From: Nemertoderma westbladi
Taxonomy: Eukaryota > Xenacoelomorpha > Nemertodermatida > Nemertodermatidae
Assembly: GCA_032718475.1 (NCBI GenBank)
Contig: JAUCBJ010008301.1
Span: forward strand, 1-53,039
Length of the DNA: 53,039 bases
Direction of reading: 5' to 3'
Below, piece after piece: positions 32,837 to 44,800 of the stretch. Numbering within the stretch: position 1 is the stretch's first letter; the number at the start of each line of letters is the position of its first letter. The notes beneath the pieces are model-generated. The model did not search any database and was not told the origin of the DNA. It saw only the letters and a list, made by a program, of their open reading frames with translations. The translations under genes and the position numbers were made by a program.

Positions 32837-35800
32837 TTACTTTTTTTTTATTATGTTCGTCCAGTTTAATTGCCTTTACACGTTTTTTTTCCTTAAATGT
32901 TGCCTTTTTTCAAACTTTTATTTTTTCAAGTCATTGTGCCAGCCAGAATGAGTTGTTTTTTTAGCTTGTATACGTCGTGTGGGGCGAGTCAGTGATCTAC
33001 ATGCCCTCCCGGCTTCCTTACCATAAAACTACCGTAATAATATTAATTTAAACAATAACTGTACTGTAAGTAGCTCTAATGCATTGTAATGTGCAAATTA
33101 TTATGTTTTATGATTATGTTCTGGAATATAATAATAGATTGCGGGTGTAGCTTGTGGTTATCATTTAATTGATTGTGTTTCTGGAAACCATTCAACAGGT
33201 TGTTGTTGGTTCGCCGGGGTGCGGAAGAGTGTTAAATAATAAATGGTAAGATCATTGTCTTAACATCTGCAGGAATTTATTGCAAGTAGTAAAGAGCTAT
33301 TAAATCGTTAACTATTTATGTAAATGTTATTTTGTTACTTCCGCATTCTGGTTGTGAAATTCGTCAGTCATTTAATAATATTGCGCTTTTAAATACGCTC
33401 AGCTCAGCATACTCAAAGCGTTTTTATTATTATTTTATTATTATTACCACAGCAAAGCCAGGTTCTCATTATACCCTTTATATTACGGTTAGACACAATG
33501 TCGCACTAAAGTTTAGTATGTTGGTTGTGTTTTCGTAATGTTACTATTTTGGAGTGTAACGAAACGACACGTTCTGCAGAAGTCCTTTACATCGAACCTC
33601 TTATCTTTTTTTTCACTTACTCACTATGTTCGTTCGTATAAGAACAAACCTTTCGGTACAACATACTGGAATGTTAGTTATTAAATGTTACTGAAAGCAA
33701 TTCAAATAAAAAAGCAACAATGGGATGAAGGGGGTTGCAATTTATTATTAAGATTATTTTATCCCCATTATACTTTATACGATACCTAATTCTGATATGT
33801 GTTATTTATCATCTACGATATTTGATTAATTATTAATAACGATAATCATAATAAAGGGCTAATATTAATGTTAATATTAATTATAATTAAAAATAATAAT
33901 TAGTGTAAAAGCTGAAATATTCATAATTGTAATATTTATAATAATAAGCTTGCTGTTTGGATTCTTGCATTTTATATTTTGTCATTACATAAACATTACT
34001 TTGGCATCATCATATAATTAATCACTTTATATAACATAACATCTATACTAGAAACGAACCTGATCCTCAAACCAGTACCGCAGTACCCTGAGTGAGCGAA
34101 AATGGAAACACGAAAATTGCCATCAACTCAACGATAGAAACACCTGCTGCTGGTACTCATGTGGGCCTAGTAAGCTACTGTACTACTATTTATTGAATGG
34201 ATAGCCCAAACTGCAGATAAGTATATTACTTGCCAAATTTATTACTATATCACTCTAACCCAGACAGTAATTAAACATCAACTGTAAGTTTGTATAATGT
34301 ATTACCCCACCAGATGAATAGCTCTTCCCAGTGAATCCTATGACAATAATCTATAAGGTTACTCACTGCACTGCTATGTTAGGTGGGAGGCCAACTGATT
34401 GAATTGTATAAGTACTGGGCTGTTTAAATGGTTTATAGGTTGATGATAATGAATGATGAGGGACCCAACTAACACTACGTTTGTCTATATGGACGGTCTC
34501 CTTATAGCCAGCTGGCTGGCTTTTCTAGTTGAATAATATTATTCTGCAACCAAATAATTTACTCTTTTAGACGAATTTGTGCGTTTTTTTGCCAGACTAA
34601 CTAATTTTGGCGACGTTCTGTGCGAGATTGGCGATATTTGAAAAGATTCTGAGGCTCAAATATGTTTCCCAGATGACTGAATAACTCAAATAAAAAAGTT
34701 GGTGCATATACTCGACGAGTTGAAATCGGTGAAATTCGACTATAAATTTTCAAAACCGCTATTTTTCAGTGACCCCGTGATCGAAACGCCACAAAAAATA
34801 TACAGTCTTGTGCGCAACAAAAATCTATGTAGAGTTTGTTTTTAAAATTTTTGCGTACCTTATTGAGTTTTTGAGATATTGGATGGTTATACATACATAT
34901 ATACACAACCACATCGTGTTTTTGAACAGCTCAACTCTTGACAAGAACTACCCTGGTCTATTAATAGGCAGGATCGTTATTATATTCATTATATTTGAGA
35001 TATAAAATACCTAATATTACAGCTACCGGTAACTAAATATGATTATTAATCATCAAAATATCGTTGATTCCATCCTTGGCGTGCCTTTCTTTCTATTTAA
35101 AGAAATGGTAATTGTGTCAGACAGACTTACGGAAGATCCACGTGGTGACCTATGGTATACACTATAATATAATAATAATATAATATTTATTTGGCGCCTT
35201 TCTGCAATGCATATTAAATGCAATCCAAATTTTAAAAAAGGTCTAGACCAAAAAAATATTATTTCTAGAAAATCAATTTATTAAAACAAAAAGCTGATAT
35301 TCCAGAACATTTTCTATACCAAAATTAAAAAAAAATACTAGTTTTGACCTATTTGCAGCAATTGATAATCTCTAGATAATATCTAAATTTTGCTTCTTGT
35401 ATACCTCCATCTCTCTACGAAATGTCTGGGTGAAAAATCCGAAACAAAAGTCCGGGACGAAATGCCCGGGACTATTATAGTCCGGGACGGAGAGTCCAGG
35501 GACAATATTAATGACGAAAAATCCCTAGACCAAAATGTCCGTATAACAGGCGGTTACTCACCCGTTTTGAGAAAGTTGCAGTCTCAGGGCCTGTATTGTT
35601 TTACACATAATAAAGTTAGTAGGCCTATATTAAAATGACAAACAAGCCAATTAGGGCTATTGTTGACGTTTCAAAACATATATGGCGCACAAATCAATAA
35701 TCAACAACACCGATCGGTAATCACAATATTTTACCATCAACATTAATATTATTATTCTAGTATTTAACACCTTATTTAATATACAGTATCTCAGTTGCTA

Positions 35801-36148
35801 TTGGCTGATTAGAGGAGCGGGAATTTTAATTGGGCTACGTTTTATACTGCTGTTGTACATTACAGTACTTCTGCTTACATCAGGCAGCATCAAACAGGCT
35901 GTGGATGGTGGTCTGCAATTTTGTTTAAACACTTTGATATCTGATTCATCTGTAGATTATACCTTAGTTTAAACAGCAGAGCCAGTCATTTTACCATCAG
36001 ACAGTCAGACACACATAATTAAATACAACATAATGCTTTTGCAGTGATTGTTAGCTGAAAAAATTATTAACTAACATTATTAGGCTACTGCATTAGTCTT
36101 ACCTTGTAAAATTACATAATTAGGTCACATCTTCACTAATCGGTGATT
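32837..36148. other. Intergenic region between UTP25 and TDP2
   Basis: AT-rich. An AATAAA at 33238-33243, about 400 bases after the UTP25 stop, is a candidate polyadenylation site. The stretch near 33780-33960 is dominated by TAATAAT-like runs. A small degenerate tandem repeat lies at 35418-35540. No coding frame, RNA gene or clear mobile element was recognised. Confidence 0.5.
35418..35540 (+). repeat. Degenerate short tandem repeat, GTCCGGGAC core
   Basis: Variants of GTCCGGGAC (GTCTGGG, GTCCGGGAC, GCCCGGGAC, GTCCGGGAC, GTCCAGGGAC) recur every 14-20 bases, often after GAAAT or a similar A-rich linker. Each core is nearly self-complementary. Confidence 0.6.
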
Positions 36149-37585
36149 ATGAGTTCTGTTCCTACCACTTTTAGTAAGGAAGAAGCTTGCATGCAATTCT
36201 CTTCCATAACAAATTGCGATGTATCAGTTTCTGAGTTCTTCCTCAGCGAAGTGGAATGGAATCTGGAGAGAGCGCTGCAGGTTTACTTCGACCAGCCGAC
36301 TGCCGGAGGTTACCCACAGCAACGCGGATCGGGAACTACCGGGGATAATAAACAGACGTCGTCGGAAGTTGAAATCATCGACCTTGAAACAATCGACTCG
36401 CCGCAAACCAGTTCGACTTGTTTTCTCGGGCCGGACCAAGGAGGTTGCAGGGCAGGGTAGGGTGATATTTATCTTTCTTTCGTACATATTTCTTGCTAAT
36501 TGAGTTTAATGGCCTAAAGTAAAGAGTTTGAGTTTATGATGGTTTGATTTTGTGCAAAGGGATTCTTTCTTGTAATTTGAAAGTTTTGTAGCCATTGCAA
36601 AAAAAACCGCCTGGATTATATTATTAATTCCAATAGGGGTTGATAATATATCTCTACTTTTTCTCTCACTCTCCTCTTTTATGCATTGCCTATGAGCTAT
36701 GAACCCAGCAACCCTCGAGCTCCGACCCTACAAGACAAACTCGAATTCAATGTGACTGAATCAACGTATCCTAAGGAAACGAAACATCAGACAACAGCAG
36801 ATAAATCGAAATCGTTGAAATTAGTCACGTGGAATTTAGACGGCCTTGACGAGAAAAACTTATATTCCAGAACGACTGTGGCGTGTGACGTCATTCAGTG
36901 TCACGAACCGGATGTTGTGTTCCTGCAAGAAGTCACGCCTTCCACGTGGGAGGTAATCAACCAACGATTCACAAACTACGTGTGTCTCCAAAGCAACGAG
37001 TTGTTGTACTTCAATGCCATGTTACTGAGCAAACGCGCCGTACAGTATAAATCGCATTACGTTGAATCTTTCGAAACATCCCAGATGGGCCGAAATCTAC
37101 TCGTGGCTCATTGCACGGTGAACCAGCTCCCGTTTCAATTTATGACGTCACACTTGGAGAGCATGAAAGAACATCGTGGCGAGCGAGTGGGGCAACTCAT
37201 GAGATGCTTCGACGTGATGAAACAAGCGGATGGAAATCGGGTGGTTATATTCGGGGGCGATTTGAACCTGCGAGATCCCGAGTTGTCTGGGATGGGGGGT
37301 CAGCCTGCTGAGATCGACGATGTTTGGGAATTGTGCGGAAGGCCCATAGACGCAAAGTTCTCTTGGGATCTCGTTAAAAACACCAACTTACAAATGGGCG
37401 GTCCGTTTAAACCGAGGTGTCGATTCGACCGCGTTTACATCAGACAGAGCGGATGGCGGCATACAGTGAAACCGACAGCATTCAAATTTATCGGGACAGA
37501 AAAGTCCACCGCGGCCGATAACAGGTATCCCAGTGACCACTGGGGGATTCTTACGGAATTCCAGTTTAACGCCTCTCTACTTTGA
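36149..37585 (+). CDS. TDP2: TDP2, tyrosyl-DNA phosphodiesterase 2 (2 exons)
   Basis: Exon 1 is 36149-36456 (donor GGCAGG|GTAGGG) and exon 2 starts at 36697 or 36709, both AGs keeping phase, giving 398 or 394 residues against about 362 in human. Residues 1-50 are a UBA-like helical domain (VSEFFLSEVEWNLERALQVY), as in animal TDP2, followed by an acidic linker. The exonuclease-endonuclease-phosphatase core follows with all four active-site motifs: TWNLDGLD (Asn149), FLQEV (Glu181), GGDLNLRD (Asp291, Asn293) and PSDHWG (His384), plus SHLES and CRFDR. The enzyme removes tyrosine left on 5' DNA ends by trapped topoisomerase II, with Mg2+, in the nucleus. The nearer upstream GTG/ATG context gives only two extra codons, so the ATG at 36149 is preferred. 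Confidence 0.93.
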
Positions 37586-38140
37586 TTTGGAAATACAATC
37601 AATAGATTAACAATACTGACGTGGTGTCTCCTTAATCAAAGTTTCATACGGTGCGGTATGGTAACATTAGAAGTACTAAGTACATTAGAACAAAAATATT
37701 CTAGAAATGAATTAATAACAGATGTGTTACCGCACTAACCGGGCACGACTACTTGTCAGAAGTAACAATGTACAGTATGTTATAGTGTTTTCCCAAAATT
37801 GTATCATTACGAAGCGACACTTAATGAAAACTTACATGTTAAATTTTGGGTAAAAATTAGTGTAATACAGTAATTACTGTAGTAGTACGCCCTACATATG
37901 GTGGAATTTAACAATTTCATAAAGATTGCATCAGAAATTCAAAACATTAAAGTGGAACAAATTTCAACAAAACCTTAAGTTTAGCCGAAGAGTAACTTAT
38001 ACTTTTCTCTTTGAAAATTTAAACATTCTAGTATCCGTATCGCTACAGTACTCGTACAACGTCGGCTATCAGTTGCTTTTAATTTAATATTTTAATGATT
38101 TATTACAGTACATTTTTGACGATGCACCGTAAGCAAATTG

Positions 38141-38388
38141 CCAATTGGGGTGTCGTTTCAGCCTTCCCACAGGGTTAATGTTAAACAAATATAGAAAAAT
38201 TAGAAGTAAAAATTTTACTGTAAACTGTTTTCCTAAATTTAGTTTATTGTTTTGGTTAGAAATGAAATGCCTGCCATTATAACCTGCTACTTTTCTTTAA
38301 CAGGTACCTTGAATGGTGAGTATCGAAATTAAATATTCGCGAAATTAAATTAATATGTTAAAATAGGCTGAAACGACATCCCAATTGG
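38141..38388. mobile_element. Small MITE-like element with 23-bp terminal inverted repeats
   Basis: CCAATTGGGGTGTCGTTTCA (38141 on) and its inverted partner ending TCCCAATTGG (38388) match over 23 bases with one mismatch, enclosing about 200 AT-rich bases without coding capacity. The flanks ATTG and TAAT do not form an obvious target duplication, so the class cannot be assigned. Confidence 0.6.
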
Positions 38389-39927
38389 TAATATACGCAC
38401 CGTAAACCATGTAATTGCAACCAACCAAGGCTTAGCTGTCGCCATCTGTCTGGCTGCCAATCCACATAACGATATCAACTATATTGGTGCTTGATGGCTG
38501 TTGTCATGGCGATGTCAAGCTTCAGCGTCCAGATTCATTTTACCCTCGTAGGGCGTAGTGTCACGCACAGTGGGTTTTCACGCTTCGGTATACTACTGTA
38601 TATCACCCAGGTCATTATTATTAAGGTTGTAGTGTACACCAACAATATTAAAAAAATTTCGTGTTTTTATAGGGATAGGATAAGACTAAGGTGCCCAAAT
38701 GTCTGTTAGTCTGTCGGTCGGTCTGTCTGAAAAGTGTGTTAAAACTGACAAACCGACAGACAGTGTACAGTAGATTTGGTAAACTCAAAAATGACATAAG
38801 AAATGAAATCACCGACCAATGCAGGAATACCCGTAGATCGGAATTTTTAGGCAGGTGGTGTACTTAATTATTTTTTATAACCAGTTTGAATAATACCTCG
38901 TTTTATAAAAAATATGGCGGGAAGCTTTGAAAACTTTGAATGTATTTCTCTCGAAAAGTATTTTTTTGTGTTTTTTAGACACAAAGGTACAGTTTTCTGA
39001 GAAACTACTGGAATGAAATTTTAAGGAAATGCTGACGACAACGATTGGCCTATGCATGACTAGAGAAATTATTAAGAACACAGTTGTTGAAATTTCGAGT
39101 TTTTAGTAAAAAAAACCGGTACAATTTTTAATTTCTTTTTAGTCTTGCTGATATCCGAATGGTTGCTACAGCTACCTGCAAAATTTCAGGAAATTTTATT
39201 TACGGGTTCTCTCAGAAAGGTACATTTGGTTTATACTGCAGTAAAACATTAGAGAAAACTTTAGGGTACCCTTCAACCTTAATAGTAAATTAAAGGACCG
39301 GCCATTTTATTTCAGTTCAATTTCAGTTTAGTTCAATTGATTGTACACAAGTAACTCTTCTTTATTTGCATAGAACTGTAAAGTCTACAGAAGTAAACTT
39401 CTATGGTGAAGGTACTGCTGTAGGCCTAATGCAATATGTTCGCATATACAGTAAAGTTGAATGAAATTAGTTTACAAGTAGTAAAAGTCTGTGCAATAGT
39501 TGCATTACTATTTTTATTTTCTGAATGATATATAATTCTGCGTTTAAAATAGAATAGATTTTGTACGAAAGTGTAGGCCTACAATAGTTAGTTAGTTTAC
39601 TGTAGTTGCCGATCACAAACATACTGTTCGTGAAAAGAAATTGCGGTACGACCTTTTATCGATGGCGATACACCTAACAGTAGATGCGCTCGGCGAACTC
39701 ATACAACATTAAGAATATACCTAGTTTGTTATGCATTGTGTTTATTCTTGAATATTATAATTTTAGAAATTACGTTCGTTAGTTTATAAATATATTTTTT
39801 TACTGCCACTTTTGACATGTAGGCATCATGGTGAAAATATCTTGGGAGGATATCCAACTTGGGGGCCCAGTTATTATATGTTTTTATGGACTACAGGCAG
39901 TGCCGTCGCTATGGGGAAGGGGACGTA

Positions 39928-39960
39928 CCCCCCCCCCCCCCCCCCCCCACCCCCACCCCC
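39928..39960 (+). repeat. Poly-C tract
   Basis: 21 consecutive C followed by ACCCCCACCCCCCGG. The minus strand has G-quadruplex potential, like the tract at 27544. Similar shorter C runs occur in UTP25 intron 1 (29796-29810 and about 30088-30102). Confidence 0.9.
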
Positions 39961-40082
39961 CGGTTCGGTGTCCATGGCGTCGTTTATAGGGGGGTGGTGT
40001 AGTCCCCCCGGACCGCCTGATGGGGACCTCCACGAGGGTCTTAGCAAACGCAATTTTGTATATTGTTTTGGTTCCGGTCCAG

Positions 40083-40360
40083 GTTCCACCTTGGTGCAGT
40101 GGTTGCATTGAATTCCACATCTCCCGTAGGTCGTGGGTTCGATCCTCACATGGCCAGAGCAGAGCAGTTTTCGTTTCGGCACGAATGCTTTAAAGGGACC
40201 AGCCAGGGCGCATCTCTGCCTTGCATCCTTAAGTGGTAGCTGAATGAGTACTGGAGTTTACTTTGGGGAGTTAAGTTCTGGGGGGATCCACTCTGGAAAT
40301 AAGTCGTCAGACTTTGTGCGTAATCTCTGGCTTAGCGGCCGAATAAACTTTACTTTACTT
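40083..40360 (+). mobile_element. tRNA-derived SINE, near full length
   Basis: Box A TGGTGCAGTGG (40092-40102) and box B GGTTCGATCC (40136-40145) form a tRNA-like head. It is followed by a body of about 200 bases (GCACGAATGCTTTAAAGGGA to CTTAGCGGCCGAATAAA) and a tail of ACTTT repeats at 40347-40362. The head matches the fragment at 2068-2165 closely, showing a dispersed family. No precise target duplication was found. Confidence 0.8.
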
Positions 40361-40714
40361 ATACTTTGGTTCCCCTAGAAAATAAAGTAAGTGAGTGAGT
40401 GTGTGAATAAGTGAGTAAAGTAAGTGAATACTATACCAGACTGCTTTAGCTACAGTATATCAATAATATATACAGTAGTAGATAACAGTAGTATTCCAAA
40501 TTCCTTCACTTTAAACTGCCAATCATGAGTGTTTGTTTCCGTTAATTTATGGTCCACCATAAATAATTATTCCAATGTTTAGGTTTTCTATTGACTGTCA
40601 GACTCTCAGATTGTGTATCATGTAGGCCTATTACAGTATTACAGTATTACTGAACTAAATTTAATAAGGACATGCCTAAGCCTACTCCAATGTGGCAGTA
40701 AAGACAGGAGGCAT

Positions 40715-41308
40715 ATGATGGAGAGAACTACACCACCTTCTACCATTACAGATGAAAGTTCACCCCGGACGGCAACGGAAGATAAATCCCAACGCCTTCG
40801 TTTCCAAATAGAACTGGAATTCGTACAAACACTCGCCAACCCTCATTACCTCAACTTCCTCGCCCAGAACGGATATCTAAAACAGGAAACCTTCGTGAAT
40901 TATTTGAGGTATTTGTTATACTGGAAGGAGCCCGTGTATTCTGTTTATCTAAAGTTCCCGCAGTGTTTACACTTCTTAGAACTGCTGCAGTACGAAACAT
41001 TCCGACGAGAAATAGCCAACCAGCAGTGCGTAAAGTTTATCGAGGATCAAGTTCTCTTACATTGGCAACATTACACAAAGAAACGAGTCCAACTACAGAA
41101 GTCCATGCAGCAGGCTCGAGACGTAGGTGCCACACTGGCTGCCCGAACCGACTCTACACCCCCGTCTACGGAGTCAGGCGCTCAGGAACCAACGGTTGCT
41201 AGAACACCCGTAGGTCACGGACTAGCGGCTGGGCGTCCCAGTCCGCTCGCCGGGGACACTCAAACTGTTACTAGGCAACAGCCGCCCAACACAAAATCTT
41301 TCTATTAA
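40715..41308 (+). CDS. MED31: MED31, Mediator complex subunit 31
   Basis: 197 residues from the first of two adjacent ATGs (40715 and 40718); the frame upstream is open but not protein-like, and AAGACAG|GAG just before it could be a 3' splice site. Residues 27-130 are the SOH1/MED31 domain, very well preserved: LRFQIELEFVQTLANPHYLN, FLAQNGYLKQ, FVNYLRYLLYWKEPVY, FPQCLHFLELLQYE and VLLHWQHYTKKR. The subunit sits in the Mediator middle module (with MED7/MED10) and supports RNA polymerase II initiation in the nucleus. The Ser/Thr/Pro-rich tail after about residue 133 adds some 65 residues to a protein usually about 130 long in animals. An AATAAA lies at 41379-41384. No intron interrupts the domain. 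Confidence 0.95.
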   Translation: MMERTTPPSTITDESSPRTATEDKSQRLRFQIELEFVQTLANPHYLNFLAQNGYLKQETFVNYLRYLLYWKEPVYSVYLKFPQCLHFLELLQYETFRREIANQQCVKFIEDQVLLHWQHYTKKRVQLQKSMQQARDVGATLAARTDSTPPSTESGAQEPTVARTPVGHGLAAGRPSPLAGDTQTVTRQQPPNTKSFY

Positions 41309-41378
41309 CAGAACTGCCGTTAATAATTATATCGGTTTTGTTTGAAGCACAAAGTGCGTCTATATTTATCGAATTTGC

Positions 41379-41384
41379 AATAAA
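41379..41384 (+). promoter_or_regulatory. Polyadenylation signal of MED31
   Basis: AATAAA 71 bases after the stop codon, followed by T/G-rich sequence. A second AATAAA lies about 25 bases further on. Confidence 0.65.
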
Positions 41385-41801
41385 TTATGTTATATTTTGT
41401 ATTTTATTAATAAATTAGTTCACAAAACAAGGACACTGTTGTTTTATTGGCAGAATCAAAATTGTCACTTAATGTGAATTAATATTTATTACTGCTAAAT
41501 AGTACTAAATAACGGTGACATTCTAATGTAATATATAGCACATTAATAATTCAACCACTTAAATAGTTTATCGAGATATTTGTAAACAAATTTGGAGTAT
41601 CCTAAATGTCGTATAAAGCTTTACTTTTGATACGCAAAAAAGTATAGCAATTTCCCCAATATCTCGATATTTTTACGGAAACACTGTTTACAATAGCGCA
41701 AGTATCTCACAATTCGTTAGTCTGGTTTGATGCAAAAATAACAAATTACAACCGTTCCGATTATTTAGGTGTTCTCCCCCAGCTATATAGCTAAAACGTC
41801 A
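41385..41801. other. Non-coding interval between MED31 and the minisatellite
   Basis: AT-rich, with no gene seen. It includes TATCTCGATATT-type short repeats (near 41570 and 41660). It ends in a pyrimidine-poor TTATTTAG directly before the open frame that enters the array, which could be a 3' splice site. Confidence 0.45.
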
Positions 41802-44800
41802 ACTCAGGACCAAACTCCCGGTATGGCAGTTACTCGGGACCAACCTCCCGGTATGGCAGAGACTCGGGACCAACCTCCCGGTATGGCAGAGACTCGGGAC
41901 CAACCTCCTGGTATGGCAGAGACTCGGGACCAACCTCCCGGTATGGCAGAGACTCGGGACCAACCTCCCGGTATGGCAGAGATTCGGGACCAACCTCCCG
42001 CTATGGCAGTGACTCCGGACCAACCTCCCGGTATGGCAAGGACTCGGGACCAACCTCCCGGTATGTCAGAGACTCAGGACCAACCTCCCGCTATGGCAGT
42101 GACTCAGTACCCACCACTGGGTATGGCAGTGAGTCCGGACCAACCTCCCGGTATGGCAATGACTCGGGACCAACCTCCCGGTATGGCAGTGACTCTGGAC
42201 CAACCTCCTGGTATGGCAATGACCCGGGACCAACCTCCCGGTATGGCAGAGACTCGGGACCAACCTCCCTGTATGGCAGAGCCTCAGGATCAATCTCCCG
42301 GTATGGCAGTGACTCCGGACCAACCTCCCGGTGTGGCAATGACTCGGAACCAACCTCCCGGTATGGCAGTGACTCCGGACCAACCTCCCGGTGTGGCAGC
42401 GACTCAGGACCAACCTCCCGGTATGGCAGTGACTCGGGACCAACCTCCTGGTATGGCAATGACTCCGGTCCAACCTCCCGGTATGGCAGTGACTCAGGAC
42501 AAACGTCCCGGATTGACAGTGACTTGGGACCAACCTCCCGGTATGGCAATGACTCCGGACCAACCTCCCGGTATGGCAATGACTCGGAACCAACCTCCCG
42601 GTATGGCAGTGACTCAGGACAAACGTCCCGGATTGACAGTGACTTGGGACCAACCTCCCGGTATGACAATGACTCCGGACCAACCTCCAGGTATGGCAAT
42701 GACTCGGAACCAACCTCCCGGTTTGGCAATGACTCGGAACCAACCTCCCGGTATGGCAGTGACTCAGGACAAACGTCCCGGATTGACAGTGACTTGGGAC
42801 CAACCTCCCGGTATGACAATGACTCCGGACCAACCTCCAGGTATGGCAATGACTCGGAACCAACCTCCCGGTATGGCAATGACTCGGAACCAACCTCCTG
42901 GTATGGCAGTGACTCCGGCCCAACCTCCCGGTATGTAAGTGACTCAGGACAAACCTCCCGGTATGGCAGAGACTCGGGATCAACCTCCCAGTGTTCCAAT
43001 GACAGCGGACCAACCTCCCGGTATGGCAGTGCATCAGGACCAATCTCACGGTATGGCAGTGACTCCGGACCAACCTCCGGGTGTGGCAATGACTCGGAAC
43101 CAATCTCCCGGTATGGCAATGACTCTGGACCAACCTCCCGGTGTGGCAGCCACTCAGGACCAATCTCCCGGTATGGCAGTGTCTCAGGACCAATCTCCTG
43201 GTATGGCAGTGACTCCGGACCAACCTCCCGGTGTGGCAATGACTCGGAACCAACCTCCCGGTATGGCAGTGACTCCGGACCAACCTCCTGGTATGGCAGT
43301 TACTCGGGAGCAACCTCCCGGTATGGCAGCGACTCCGGACCAACCTCCTGGTATGGCAGTTACTCGGGAGCAACCTCCCGGTATGGCAGCGACTCAGGAC
43401 CAACCTCCCGGTATAGCAGTGACTCGGGACCAACCTCCTTGTATGGCAGTTACTCGGGAGCAACCTCCCGGTATGACAATGACTCCGGACCAACCTCCAG
43501 GTATGGCAATGACTCGGAACCAACCTCCCGGTATGGCAATGACTCGGAACCAACCTCCTGGTATGGCAGTGACTCCGGCCCAACCTCCCGGTATGTAAGT
43601 GACTCAGGACAAACCTCCCGGTATGGCAGAGACTCGGGATCAACCTCCAGGTGTTCCGATGACTGCGGACCAACCTCCCGGTATGGCAGTGCATCAGGAC
43701 CAATCTCACGGTATGGCAGTGACTCCGGACCAACCTCCGGGTGTGGCAATGACTCGGAACCAATCTCCCGGTATGGCAATGACTCTGGACCAACCTCCCG
43801 GTGTGGCAGCCACTCAGGACCAATCTCACGGTATGGCAGTGTCTCAGGACCAATCTCCCGGTATGGCAGTGACTCCGGACCAACCTCCCGGTGTGGCAAT
43901 GACTCGGAACCAACCTCCCGGTATGGCAGTGACTCCGGACCAACCTCCCAGTGTGGCAGCGACTCAGGACCAACCTCCCGGTATGGCAGTGACTCAGGAC
44001 CAACTTCCCGGTATGGCAGTTACTCGGGAGCAACCTCCCGGTATGGCAGCGACTCAGGACCAACCTCCCGGTATGGCAGTGACTCGGGACCAACCTCCCG
44101 GTATGGCAGTTACTCGGGAGCAACCTCCCGGTATGGCAGTGACTCCGTAACCAACCTCCCAGTGTGGCAGCGACTCAGGACCGACCTCCCGGTATGGCAG
44201 TGACTTGGGACCAACCTCCTGGTATGGCAGTTACTCGGGAGCAACCTCCCGGTATGGCAGCGACTCAGGACCAACCTCCCGGTATGGCAGTGACTCGGGA
44301 CCAACCTCCCGGTATGGCAGTTACTCGGGACCAACCTCCCAGTATGGCAGTTACTCGGGACCAACCTCCTGGTATGGCAGAGACTCCGGACCAACCTCCC
44401 GGTATGGCAGTGACTCCGGACCAACCTACTGGTATGGCACTGTGACTACAGACCAACCTCCCGGTTTGACAGTGACTCGGAACCAACCTCCCGGTATGGC
44501 AATGACTCAGGACCTACCGCAACCTCCCGGTATGGCAGTGACTCTGGACCAGCCTCCCGGTATGGCAGTGACTCAGGACAAACCTTCCGGTTTGACAGTG
44601 ACTCGGGACCAACCTCCCAGTATGGCAATGGCTCGGGACCCACCCCTGGATATGGCAGTGACTCAGGACCAACCTCCCGGTTTGACAGTGACTCGGAACC
44701 AACCTCCTGGTATGGCAATGACTCGGGACCAACCTCCCTGTATGGCAATGACTCCGGTCCAACCTCCCGGCATGGCAGTGACTCAGGACAAACCTCCCGG

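Larger units (their letters stand above)
37586..40082. other. Intergenic region between TDP2 and MED31
   Basis: Non-coding, AT-rich. It holds a small terminal-inverted-repeat element (38141-38388), a short inverted pair CTGTCGGT/ACCGACAG (38711-38718 and 38752-38759) and a 21-C run (39928-39948) followed by more C blocks. Frames around the C run encode only Pro or Gly runs and are not genes. Confidence 0.55.

Noticed and set aside
40083-40160. A functional tRNA gene
   Set aside because: Box A and box B are present but the arms do not close as a cloverleaf and a SINE body with ACTTT tail follows.
39812-40182. Pro- or Gly-rich frames across the poly-C tract
   Set aside because: They are produced by the homopolymer and run into the SINE; no conserved domain.
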